NCBI GenBank assembly: GCA_030268105.1
Contig: BSDZ01000005.1
Coordinates: 2,046,001 to 2,110,000, forward strand
Reading direction: 5' to 3'
DNA: 64,000 nt
From: Volvox africanus
Lineage: Eukaryota; Chlorophyta; Chlorophyceae; Chlamydomonadales; Volvocaceae
The number at the start of each line of letters is the position of its first letter. Position 1 is the stretch's first letter. The translations under genes and the position numbers were made by a program. Below are positions 1 to 11,190 of the stretch, piece after piece. The notes beneath the pieces were generated by a model, which did not search any database, was not told where the DNA came from, and worked only from the letters and a program-made list of their open reading frames with translations.

Positions 1-117
1 TCATGCTTACGAACCGCATGATTACCTCCATATAGCTAACTCGATTGAGTTAATCGTAACTCAATCGGGTTAGCTATATTTGTGAGCCAAGTTGATGTAG
101 TTTATTACAAGCACTAT

Positions 118-216
118 AGTGTATCTCTCTCATATCCGCCAAATAAGCAAAGGCCCGATCGGAAGATGACCATACACGGTCCCTCCCTGACACTACCCGT
201 AAACACCCCAAGATAC
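118..216 (+). repeat. Dispersed repeat, family R2, copy 1
   Basis: ATCTCTCTCATATCCGCC, then AAAGGCCCGATCGGAAGATG, GACACTACCCGTAAACACCC and CAAGATACA. Shared with 14345-14455 and 31133-31235. Confidence 0.7.
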
Positions 217-367
217 AGATAGTTTGGTGTCCCGCTCCGCATCAGGTAATGCGTGGCGCCGTTAGTTGTGAAAGACTAAATTTTAATCTGATTACTTCCC
301 TTAATTCTTTTTCGTTCACGCATAGGACCCTCCCTGCTGCAAGTTATTTACCGTGTATTGGCTGTAA

Positions 368-393
368 CATATACATATACATATACATATACA
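368..393. repeat. (ACATAT)n microsatellite
   Basis: Four hexamers of ACATAT/CATATA type in a short run. Confidence 0.8.
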
Positions 394-413
394 CCCTCTT
401 GGAGGACCAGCAC

Positions 414-431
414 TTAAAACCCTAAAACCCT
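414..431. repeat. Short telomere-like motif
   Basis: Two CCCTAAAA-type units (AAAACCCTAAAACCCT). Too short to call a telomere scar with confidence. Confidence 0.5.
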
Positions 432-832
432 GTCATGAATATTTTGTATTCTTGCTACTTCCGATCAGCTGCTGCTGCCATTATGTTTGTAAGCATACGT
501 ATGTAGATAGGTGGATGCACGCTCCCTTCTCCCACCTGAATGTGTTTGGTAAACCTGTGTGTGTATTATATACATACATATATATATGTATATGTGTGTA
601 TATACCTGACGCATATTGTGGTTGTTCGCGTATATGTGTAGGCAGGCTGGTATCGCAGGATCATACTGGGTGCCGTCGGCGGTGCAGCAACACTTCAGCC
701 GGGTTGTGACCCAAGGCTCGGCCGTTGATGTAGGTATACATGTATTTACTTAATGTTTAATAATTTCTTACCTGTTTTTGTGTATGTGTGTGTTTTATGA
801 TGTGAAAGACTTGGTATGAGCGAGGATTGTAC

Positions 833-897
833 TGTGGGCGACTTGCCCTGAGAGGACAAGCACCGGGAGCCCTGACCGGACCGAACCACAGCGCAGG
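833..897 (+). repeat. Dispersed repeat, family R1, copy 1
   Basis: About 65 bases: GTGGGCGACTTGCCCTGAGA, then GGACAAGCACCGGGAGCCCT and GACCGGACCGAACCAC. Three more copies lie within 1.4 kb. Confidence 0.75.
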
Positions 898-985
898 GGG
901 GAACACACGGCTTATTCAGTTCGTCCTTGGTATATATGTATACATTTATATGTATTTTAGGTGTTACACTGTTGTATATGCATGG

Positions 986-1048
986 AGGGCATGTTGCCCT
1001 CAAAGGACAAGCACCGGAGGCCCCTGCGTAACCGGGGCGAAGCACAAC
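986..1048 (+). repeat. Dispersed repeat, family R1, copy 2
   Basis: GGGCATGTTGCCCTCAAAGG, then ACAAGCACCGGAGGCCCCTG. Direct orientation relative to copy 1. Confidence 0.7.
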
Positions 1049-1253
1049 ATATGTATGTATGTATTCCCAGTATACCAAATTTGCATCGGTTCCATGCATG
1101 CATATACAGCAGTAATTACAAATATTATCTCCGGCATACTATTGAGAAGACTTTTGACATGCATGCATGCATGCTTGGATTAGTACAAGGAAGTATCCAG
1201 TTAGTTTGGAATATATATATTCTGGCACACAGGCATACAGAAGGGGCAGGTCG

Positions 1254-1321
1254 GCCTGTGGTTCGGCCCGGTAATATCTAGCCCCCGGTGGTTGTCCTTT
1301 CAGGGCAAGTTGCCCACAGCA
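1254..1321 (-). repeat. Dispersed repeat, family R1, inverted copy
   Basis: GTGGTTCGGCCCGGTAATAT to GGTTGTCCTTTCAGGGCAAG and TTGCCCAC, the reverse complement of the family. Confidence 0.7.
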
Positions 1322-2159
1322 TAACACCTTCAGATAGGCAAAGCAGCACCAGCGAGGCGAAGGGAACTTGCAGTACTCCTAGAATATATTGCAGCGGGGT
1401 GCGCTCCCTCCTGGATAGGGCGGTCGGTCGGCAGGGCGGGAGCTAGAGCCTCCTCCTCCCATGCCCCCTCGCCTCCAGAAGATCCCCTGGCAACAACCTT
1501 ATTCCGCTCTGCAAGCCCCTCATCTAACCATACATTTGCATTCGTCCCGTCTGCTATCTATTCTTGCTCCTCTCGCTTGTGCTTGGGTGCGTGTGCTTGC
1601 ATAAAGGCGGCTGCACGGCTGCACTCCCTGAGACAAGAGGGGCTTCTGTCGCGCCAGGTTGGTTGCAAGCTCGTGAGGCACGGGCTTGTGTTCTCTTGTG
1701 TTCTTGCTTGCCGGTGGGCCGGTGTTCTTGCTTGCCATTTGGACAGGTTTATTCCAACGGCAGGCGCGAGGTACCAGTGCAATATTACTGCACAGTACTT
1801 TTTTTGGGGGGTTTATGTCTGCACTTCAGTCTGTACTGCACAGTGTTTTTTACGCTCATCGTTCGTTCGGGCCTTCAGCCCTCACTCCTCGCTCGTTCGT
1901 CCAGCAGCGGAGAGCCGTACCCTGTCTCACTCTTGGCAGTATATCTCTCATATCCTGCCTGACCCTTGAGATAACTACTTTATATCAGACCAGGAACACA
2001 ATTGCAAACCAAGGAAGGCTGGATGAAAGAGAATCTCATCCAACCGTTGGTTTGGTATGAGGACGACTCAGGCCTGCCAGGATATTATGTATATTGTACC
2101 TATTGCGTATTGTTTATATCTCATATGTATAAACGCACACATATGAAGAGTGTTTCAAG

Positions 2160-2229
2160 GTGGGCGACTTGATTGCCGTACAACGACAAGCACCTACCGA
2201 AAGCCCTGACCATCCGGCCGAACCAATGG
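2160..2229 (+). repeat. Dispersed repeat, family R1, copy 4
   Basis: GTGGGCGACTTGATTGCCGT, then ACAAGCACCTACCGAAAGCC and CTGACCATCCGGCCGAACCA; the most diverged copy. Confidence 0.65.
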
Positions 2230-2298
2230 GGAGCACGCGGCTTTTGTCTGTCCTGCCGAGTGCTCTTCCCCTCGAGCCAGCCAGAGTACACAAACCAC

Positions 2299-2299
<1 letters not shown>

Positions 2300-2390
<91 letters not shown>

Positions 2391-2432
2391 GTAGGTAGGT
2401 AGGTAGGTAGGTAGGTAGGTAGGTAGGTAGGT
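2300..2432. repeat. (AGAT)n-(AGGT)n compound microsatellite
   Basis: About 90 bases of AGAT switch at 2391 to about 40 bases of AGGT, as if one base change spread through the array. Confidence 0.95.
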
Positions 2433-2803
2433 GGATAATTAGTCGATAATGACCGAGGGAGCGAGGGTTTTCTACTATACAAGCATACGTGAGCTGATGC
2501 AAATTCGCGTTCGGCTTTCCTACCGCCTACTGTGCTTGCTACTTACGCTGTTGCGTTGTGCAGGGGTGATGCCGGGGTGCAAAAGTTCCCCCGTTGCATG
2601 CGCTTCCCTTGATTCATTAAGGATACAGCTTTGTTGTGGCAAAGCACATAACTTCTTTTCCTACTCATTTACGCACACACACATGCCAGCGGACGTCATT
2701 TATTGCACAGTTAATTGTAATAATGTAAAGTATTTGTAATACTGCTGGGGAAGTGGGGATTGATAGTGTATTTCATGCGATGGATGTACCAATTGGAAGA
2801 CAT

Positions 2804-2889
2804 GTGTTGTATTATGCTCTAAGAAAGAGCTCATAAGTTAACGTCAGCAGGATTAGACACCTTTAATCATTATCATCATGATACGACAC
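2804..2889. mobile_element. Small TIR element (family M), copy 1
   Basis: Begins TTGTATTATG, has GAGCTC, then AACGTCAG, GGATTAGACA and ATCATTATCATCATGATACG. The ends are inverted repeats of TTGTATCATGA. Diverged copy. Confidence 0.7.
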
Positions 2890-2899
2890 CATGTAATGA

Positions 2900-4430
2900 G
2901 TACATTTGTTGTTGTAGCATGAAAGCTCCAAACAGTATTCGGACGCTACATGCGTTAAAGGTGCCTGCTGGTTGGCTGCGTGCTTTCTTTAGGAGAACTC
3001 TTTAGGAGTCTCCCTTCCCGTAAGTGCTCCTATTGCGTGTTCACTCTATGATTGGCTGGTTCCATCCCTGATGGCGCATCATTCCGTCTGTTCACTCTTC
3101 TCTAACTGCGGTCTCTGTCCATGCATGCATGGCTGGCCGCCTGGATAACGTAAATTTCCGACATCTGCTGGGGCCACAGTCGCTGGTAGCGCTCCAGCGT
3201 GTCTTACCGGCGCGGCGTCAACGACTGGAGCAGGCAGAGAGGGACCTGCGCGCCATGCAGGGAGTCTAACTATGCATGGTTGTTCAAGACAGCAAGCCTG
3301 ATGAGTATGGCACGTCATCAACCATTATGCTATCCAATGTGTTTATATACGTGCGTCCCGCCGCTGCTGGCTGAATGTAAACGTGCTGGGAGTTGGGATA
3401 GACGCACATTGAGCCACCTCGCTCCATGCATGCAGGAGCGCACGTGCGTGCAGTGCCTGGTTAACAGGTCGGTGTTCGGTCGGGAAGAGGCAGATCCCAA
3501 TGCGCACGGCTATATTGTCCGCCAAACTTGCTGTGTTGTGCATCCCTGCATTAGCTGGGCATATGCGCGGCTGGATGCATAGCCTACACACCCACGCACG
3601 GATAGACATATACAGACAGTTGGTATACATACGTACGAGAGCCTCGGGAAACGGAAGGGCACGAGGCTGCATGCTGACATGCGTACAGCTCCCCGTAGTA
3701 GTACTACGGGTCGGGTCGGTTAAGGAGCGAAGCATGAAATGCCATGCACCAGTGTATCACTAAGATTATTAATCACTATTATCACATACAGTTGCAGTTT
3801 GCTGCATGCCTGATGTTGGACGCAGAAATAAATATGTTCCATCTAGAAACATACATATTGCAGTGCGTCGGTAGGTGTGTTTAGGGGTTGTCTATCGACG
3901 ATGGCATACTCAATTGCTTGGGACTACCGCTACTAACGCAAATAGGCCATCTACAGATACCGTAGTCGTTGATCCAAGTGCATAGTCTGCTTGTAGGTAG
4001 GGGAGTATAGGCTATGCCTATGCGAGCTGTGAAGCTTAGATAGCACCTACACGCAGTACAGATGATGATCTATTTCATAAAACAAATCTACCGCTTGTTT
4101 TATTTTTTCTTGATCACTCTTACTCATGTTATTTCCTGGAAAGTTTAGAGATTCCCGATGAGGGGCTAAGAATTCACCTACGTGGATACGGTTGGGTTAA
4201 GGTATTTAAGACGCATCGTGGCCATGAGGACATGTGCTGAAAGGGTTCAAGGTGCGACCTCATTTATGCACTCCATTCTTGATGGAAGCTAAGGGACGTT
4301 ACGCAAGCCTTCAGGAAATTTATGGTGGAGGCTTGCCGCCCAACTAACTCACCAACCAACATCCATGGCGTCAAAAGAAAACACAAGCAATTTGAAAGCG
4401 AGAGTATAACCCGGTCATTGTCGTACGTAT
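2900..4430. other. No feature recognised
   Basis: Unique-looking intergenic sequence with short open frames on both strands. No splice-consistent exon, RNA gene or clear repeat was seen. Confidence 0.5.
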
Positions 4431-4432
4431 AC

Positions 4433-4435
<3 letters not shown>

Positions 4436-4487
<52 letters not shown>

Positions 4488-4527
4488 TAGATAGATAGAT
4501 ATAGATATAGATATAGATATAGATATA
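4436..4527. repeat. (TA)n-(GATA) compound microsatellite
   Basis: About 45 bases of alternating TA are followed by AGAT tetramers and ATAGAT hexamers. A short AGAT run recurs at 4555-4574. Confidence 0.95.
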
Positions 4528-5699
4528 CACACAAGCAATTTTGAAGTGAGAGTATAGATAGATAGATAGATAGGGGGTACTACAGTGCTCTCACTTCATA
4601 ACGAAACATTCCACTCACTTTCCATTTGACCTTCTACATCATACGTACTGGTACAATCAAACATGACAATACGTGCTGGTACTTTTGTGCATGTTAAAAA
4701 TGCAAATGGCATATGGAAGAAGTTAAAAGTACGTTGTCTGATGCGAACTCCTTCCCCCCGTACCACTGCACTCCATGTTACATACATCATCTAGAAGTTT
4801 CATGCAGGCCTGCACGCATCTCTACCTGACCCGGGTGCCCGATGCATCAATGATAAATGAGCCATAATACAACAACAGTCATGGGCATACACACAGACAC
4901 ACACAGGGGGCCATGGGTACACCTCAGATGTTGGCCAGCAAGGGTTTCCTACACACCTGCACGATTTCACCCTTTCCCTTCCTCGCTCAGGACACTTAAA
5001 TTATTGCAACTTTAATTTTGCGTTCATGGGTCCTTCTGCCACTTGATCTCATATCGCCAATATGTAACCAGAAGCATTCCTATCGGGTTTCACAGGGTTT
5101 CAGTACCTGCATGCGATTGGCACTTAACGTGAACACCGAAAGTTACAACACATATCCATACGTAAACATAGACATTCTCTAACCTGCAGGCCGCTCAGGG
5201 CATTTCGCCATGCAATTATCGGTGAACATAAACTTAGCTTTTCGTATTTGCACCAGCAAGCCACATCATACCCAGATCCTTATGGTTTTGGGCGGGACTC
5301 CTGTGAGCCCAGCAACCGACCCTCCAGGAACCCTACCTCAAAAAATTCATTGAGACTGACCGCTTCATATCCGTGATGTTTGTGTTATGTGATATGACCC
5401 ACACACATGTTATACATCGACGGACAGGAAGTCGTGCTGTATTACTACCGATGACAAGTACAAGTTACTGTCGTGAACTAGTAGTTCACAGGCCACGCGT
5501 CCTTTGCTTCTTTTACAACCGCATCGGTGCTTTGCCACAACGCAAATCTACCTGCCAGGGAATCCAGGCAACCACGGACCCTCCTACGGTTTAGCACCGA
5601 TCATTCGGAATCTGATAATAATTCTTGTGAAGTTTGTCTTCGCTATACAAAACGTCCTCGCCGATGGTGAATGAAATGACATATATGGTGGCATTTGCG

Positions 5700-5832
5700 T
5701 CTACCATAATTTTTTTCAGTAACCAGTTACTTTTTCGTAACCAAAAACATATTTTGGGCTTCAGAAGCAGCAACCAGGAAAATTGGTCGGGACTTGGGGT
5801 GGTTACTTGTAATGGATGGTACAAGGTGTACG
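5700..5832 (+). repeat. Dispersed repeat, family R3, copy 1
   Basis: TTTTTTCAGTAACCAGTTAC, then GTAACCAAAAACATATTTTG, AGCAACCAGGAAAATTGGTC and GGATGGTACAAGGTGT. Same order at 15508-15636. Confidence 0.75.
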
Positions 5833-5942
5833 GTCCTGGGATGTGTATAAACAAATGTATTGGAAAGAGTTAAGGTATTAGCCCTGGCTCAATGCCCCCG
5901 TCCTAATGCTGGGGCACCGAGCTCAAAAGAGGCCCCAGGATA

Positions 5943-6215
5943 CTACACAAAAGAGCCATTTTTGCCTGGAAAACTTATGAATATGCGAATGATGATATGA
6001 AGCCCCCCAGAGATATTGCTCTTCCAAAGATAAAAGAACAAATTATGCTGAGCTAGTTCATAGTCAATGGCAAGCATGTCCACCATGTCAGTGGGGTTCT
6101 CCAGCCTAATGGCCCTTTGCATGTGCATGTATGCCCAGGACTTATTGACGTTCAGCACGTTTCCGTACACAGAGACCATTTCCAGTTTTCCACCTGGTGA
6201 CATGGTGAGGAGCAA
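5943..6215 (-). pseudogene. Repeat-borne ORF fragment, family A
   Basis: A 90-codon frame contains NKSWAYMHMQRA. A related frame at 16307-16507 on the same strand contains [11 protein letters not shown], and the DNA around both reads TGTATGCCCAGGACT. The shared piece is short. It suggests two relics of one dispersed coding element, probably a transposon. No catalytic motif is seen. Confidence 0.35.
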
Positions 6216-6289
6216 TTAAAACCAATTATGAGAAATTAAAAGTGGATAAAGAGCAACAGTGAGAGGGAGCCGTCCATTAAGTCCAGTAA

Positions 6290-6340
6290 GGGTGGAGCTC
6301 AGACCCTGGCATCACATGCTATTGCACCCTGCAACCTTCA
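6290..6340 (+). repeat. Dispersed repeat, family R4, copy 1
   Basis: GGTGGAGCTCAGACCCTGGC, then ATCACATGCTATTGCACCCT. Matches the end of the copy at 6490-6815. Confidence 0.55.
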
Positions 6341-6489
6341 AACGGCTTTACAATAAAGTAAAGCATCTAACTGGCTGTATCTTCTATACTGACGGCTGGG
6401 ATGGCAATCAAAATCTCTTCTGGCAAAAAGAAACATGTATTAATTAAAGTAGAAGCATAAAACTTTCAGGAGTTACAGCGGTGCGGATT

Positions 6490-6815
6490 GTTGGGATCAG
6501 ACACAAGATCCCTGGGACGAACCCATGCAAGCATACACCGGTTGATGAAAATACGACAGGATGCACATGATTCCCATCTGCCCTATGGTGGTTGTCCGGG
6601 CTGGCGCTACGTCAGGGTTAGGGCCCGCCGCCCTAAATGAAGAAAAATGGACGATAGTGCCGGGAAAACAAAAGAACCCCATCCGGCGGGTGAAAGGCGC
6701 AAGCTGTCCTACGGGGTGCCAGGGGCGGCTGAGGACGTTCATCGCAGGGTGGGGAGGATTGTAATGAGGGAACTTGCACCCCGGCATCACGCTCTATTGC
6801 ACCCCGTGTTACAAA
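6490..6815 (+). repeat. Dispersed repeat, family R4, longest copy
   Basis: Ends with GGAACTTGCACCCCGGCATC, then ACGCTCTATTGCACCCCG. A reversed fragment (GGTGATGCCGGGGTGCAAAA) occurs at about 2560-2600. No transposase motif was found in it. Confidence 0.5.
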
Positions 6816-6841
6816 GTGAGCCCCCTAGGAGCTGAGACAAG

Positions 6842-6990
6842 GTGATATTTAGGGGTTTTCATGCTCTGAGGGGACGCAGAAGGCCCCCTGGCCTTTTTCC
6901 ATTGAAAGTTTGCAACCACCGTGACGGAAAATGGGTTTTTCGTTACTTGACCTTTACCCAAAGTCAGACCCCCAAACACCAAATAATACT
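6842..6990 (+). repeat. Dispersed repeat, family R5, copy 1
   Basis: CATGCTCTGAGGGGACGCAG, then AAGGCCCCCTGGCCTTTTTC and AAAGTTTGCAACCACCGTGA. Related to 16650-16760. Confidence 0.6.
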
Positions 6991-6999
6991 GTCTACCAT

Positions 7000-9770
7000 C
7001 CAAAACAGATTCGACAGCACCTCCATAATTTATGCCCGTTGCATAAATCTCACTTACATCTTTTCGCCTCCATTCATGAAGCTATTCGTCAGGCATCCTA
7101 ACTGGGTCAAAGAGAGAATAATGTCACACAGAGCCTGCCTGGCGCTGGCACTGGTCCTCGCCATATATATTAAACGCATATGGAAACGATGGCTATTGTC
7201 CTACTATGATTTTACCATGCCCCGCCCCGAAACCCTACATACCTACCATACCTACCTACATACAGCCCATTGCGAAAGGTTCATGCAGCACTTGCGTACT
7301 CTGTCCGTGCGTCCGGGCTCGTCCAACATACATACCTACATCCATCCAACATACCTTGACATCCGCCCGTAAAAGGGCAGCCAATCTAACCGACAACGGT
7401 ATAACAAACAAATATATCCTTAGTATATTTCTGCCACCCATAACAGCCGAATGGCGTACCTATTCTGGCTCTGTATGCCGTATCCTGATCCATCTTCTCT
7501 TTCACTCATGCGTGGCGGGAACGGCCTCGCGTCCGCTAGCTTGCGAGTCCAAGCAAGAGGAGTAGGGTATGTCGGCAGGCTTCATAACTTCCTTTACGTC
7601 GGTACGGCAGCCGCTTACGTTGTATTCAAACTTTCGATTCCTTAGTCAGTACGTCACCCGTATTCATCGAACAAGCTACCATGCATATGCCGTACAATAT
7701 ATAACCCGTACAGAGGACAACCTGATTCCCCTCTACTCAAAGGACATCATTGGATGCACACGCGACGCAGTGATCACATAGCTGCAACGTAGCAAGGTGG
7801 AGGCAATAAACGAGGGTCAACCCGTATCAGCTCGTACATTGGATTGTGTGAATACGGCAGCGAGCCTGAGGCCTGTCGGTGCGGCAGCTGTCTGTTTATC
7901 ATCGAGACTTGAGGGCCAAGCTAAGTAACTTATGTTATGAAGCAGCAGCAGTACTTTGGTGCTGCAGACATACGTAATCACGGTTCCGCACCGCCATCTT
8001 AAGATCCCGCAGATCGCGTCTAAGATGACGTCATACCGCACCACGCAGACGTCTAGATCTAGATGCTTATTCTACAATGAAGCATTGCCGCAACGGCCGG
8101 GTACCGAAGGAAACGCTCGAAAGCTGAGAATGTGTGAGCACCCAAACGGCCGGGCAGTCGGGCCTAATCAGCAAGCCACCTGCACCAACGGCGGCGGCCG
8201 CCACAGCGGATGAAAGTGCATCCAGCTCATCATCATCAGGTCTGGCAGTGTATCCCGACGTGTCCTGACCCGAAAATCACCCACCAGCTGGATGAGGGGG
8301 AGGAAGGGTTAAGGTTGGTGCGGAAGTTGGGATGCAGGAATGGGTGGGGAGAGGAAAGGGGAGGCAGGGGCACGCACGGGAGAAGGGCGACGGCTACTTT
8401 AGGTCCTATATTGCCGTGCTCTCCCATCCCGTCCTTCAACATACAACTATACAACTATGCCCCTGACACGGACAGCACCTTGCGCTTATTGGGCAGCAGA
8501 TAAAAGAAACGAAAAGACTTCCTCTGGCCAACCATGAGGCGACCTCCTCTTCCATCATCACTTCACAAACCTCTCGATCAGCGCTGCTGAGTTCTCTGGT
8601 TTATTGAGTTCGCTGAGCTGCAATTGCCCCTCCCCAACCAGGCAGAGGACTATGGGGTTCCATCCCCGTCACACCATCCAACTGGCTTTGACACCATCAC
8701 GTTTGTCTGATAGCGCACTTTAAGCCCATCACTCAATGTAAGCCTCAGGAGAACCCTTCATGTCCAAACGACCACGCAGATGCTCACGCGAATTCATGTT
8801 CGTACATGTAAAATGTTGTCGTACATACAATGTCCACACAGTCCTCCATGCAAAGCCTTATTTCACGTATTTCCATACACTGTAACGCCACGAAGACCTA
8901 TCGTTCCGGGGACAGCGGCGACATGCAACATATCCGCAGTTAGAGAGCGTTAGTACGACACTGACAAGCCCCAACGATGGAGGGAACTTAGGGAAATCGT
9001 TATGGGACTTACGCATTTGAAAGCACGTATTCGTACATATACACACTCCGATGCATATACTTCCCCCAAATACTTGGTTAAAACATGGGTGATACTTGGT
9101 TCCTTCTAAGGATATGCGGAAGAGGAGCTATCCCTCGTCCAGGGAGCAAGCCGGCACGCTTGAACTTTGAAAAGGAAAAAACGCCGGTATTCTTTGCTAT
9201 TATTAATTATGTCAAGACGGGTGTATTCCATTTCACAGGGGACGCACGAAGGTCACCGTATCTGTGAAGTCGTACACATATGCCGTACCATCGTCCATGC
9301 CATTCCTGAATCCACAGTAAGAAAATTGCGGCCCCCTCACGATCCTTCACCAAGCAACGTCAAAATCCATTTTTTCATTTTTGAAGCCCCTACTAACAGA
9401 CCTTCAAAAAAGACACGTTTGACGATGTTTGTCGTACCGGTCGTATCGAACTTTTGTTTAATACGTGCAGCACGCAAAGCATAACGGCTTTTTCGTGGAG
9501 TCCGCTATGCGGCTAACTAAACCTGGCCAGCCACGATGTCAAGATGTTTTCCATGGCGAAACACGAAGTTGTCGTGAGCCGGAAAATCCATATCTTGAAG
9601 GGGAACGCAAAGGGCACCAAACAGTCGTGAAAAGACATTATGACGCCATTTAAGGCCCGCAGGCGTCGTACGCTGTACTGTAATACGATCCTTATGGACA
9701 TGAAAACTTCAAATGTCACTCAAAACCAACTGACCTTCGGGACAGGGAAACGGGACAGCCGCTAAGGGGG
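7000..9770. other. No gene recognised
   Basis: Short overlapping frames with no family resemblance. There are ACATAC/CATACCTAC-type short repeats around 7230-7360. Confidence 0.45.
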
Positions 9771-10145
9771 GTAAGACGGCATGAAAACGCCTCGACAGCA
9801 GCTGCGGAACCCGGGTTCTTGCGTGGTTTCGATCTCGCCCGGCCATTGTGGGTCATCTATACGGACCAATACGACATTGCAAAAACATATCGCGAGAGCG
9901 TATCATGCCCTTACACGGCCCCGGGGAAAATACCCAAAAACTAATATCTCACTGAGACCCCCTGTCCTGCCTTGGGGGATAGAATCCGGTATACACCTGC
10001 GCATATACACATGTACACGTACACATGCACATACATGTACACATAAAAAAGATATGTTTACCTCCATCAGGCCCTTAAGTTCACCCGCACGAGGAGCAGA
10101 AAAATGCGGCACCGGGAATAATTAGGCAACTTAGCTTCCCTAAAC

Positions 10146-10440
10146 TGCTGCGCGCTCACACACGGCCATTAATTTTGTAATAACATCGGTTCTTTTACTT
10201 GTTGATGTATTCTCTGCTGACGACGAAACCCTACGGGCACGGGCTGTGGCCGCTTTGGTTGCCCTTCCACTGGGACTCCTCACCCTATCACCACAAACGC
10301 TACTCGTCATCACGGGACGGCCAGCCCGACAGCAACAGCAATCAACAGCAACAACAACTACTACAACAACAGCAACAGCAACAAGCATACAGGAATATCA
10401 AGAACAAGAAACAATAATGACTTCACAACAGCAACGATAG
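10146..10440 (+). other. Possible plus-strand terminal exon, weak
   Basis: One frame reads INFVITSVLLLVDVFSADDE, then ARAVAALVALPLG, and ends in a Gln/Thr-rich tail at a stop. It looks more like protein than its surroundings. However, no acceptor fits its 5' side: a stop lies just upstream in this frame, and no partner exon was found. It lies about 0.75 kb beyond the 3' end of cyclase gene 1, on the opposite strand. Confidence 0.25.
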
Positions 10441-11190
10441 CGACAAACGCAACCTTGAGAAGTGACACAACGGCGAGCTCGCGCTCGCAGCCTATGCTGT
10501 CCTAACCGTATCCATTTATTTATTTGTTATTTATTTATTACTTTATTCATTCATTCATTTATTCATTCATAACCCAAAATCTCGTCCCAGCACCCTCTCA
10601 CCTCTCGTCCCACCTCCCTACGGTTCTGCGTATTTTCCAACGACAGCCCCCACCTCCCCAAGAAAAGCAAAGGAAAGCTCCTCGTCCTCTCCGCCAGAGT
10701 TTCAGTCCCACGCCTGCGGGTTCCGCATTGTCTCATCAACCACGTAATGCTTCTCACGATTTCGCCATCTCATAATACACTCGTACGACCTCCAACTTCG
10801 CATTTCATTCTTCATCTTGCAACAGCCGGCAACTGCCATAGCCGGTCTCGCGCGTCAAGCCCATCTCGATGCGTCAACACACCCCGCTTCTTGGTTTCTC
10901 TCTCGGCGCTCGCCAGCGAATCTTACCGCTAGCAGCGGCCCATGAAAACACACGTGCGTGCGTTTGTACACATGCACACCTGAAACACACATACACCCCG
11001 GCGGGGCCCCGTAGCACCTTCCTCTCGTTCCACACTCATTCCGCTTCCAACCGCTTCCACTTCTCCTCCCAGAATTCGTCGTACTGAAATTTCCGTGCGT
11101 CTGTGAGTAATTCAAATCAAAACTCCGTGGCACAAACAGTGTCATTTCTTGACTAGACAAGGCTACGACGTAATACCCTCGCCGGCATTC

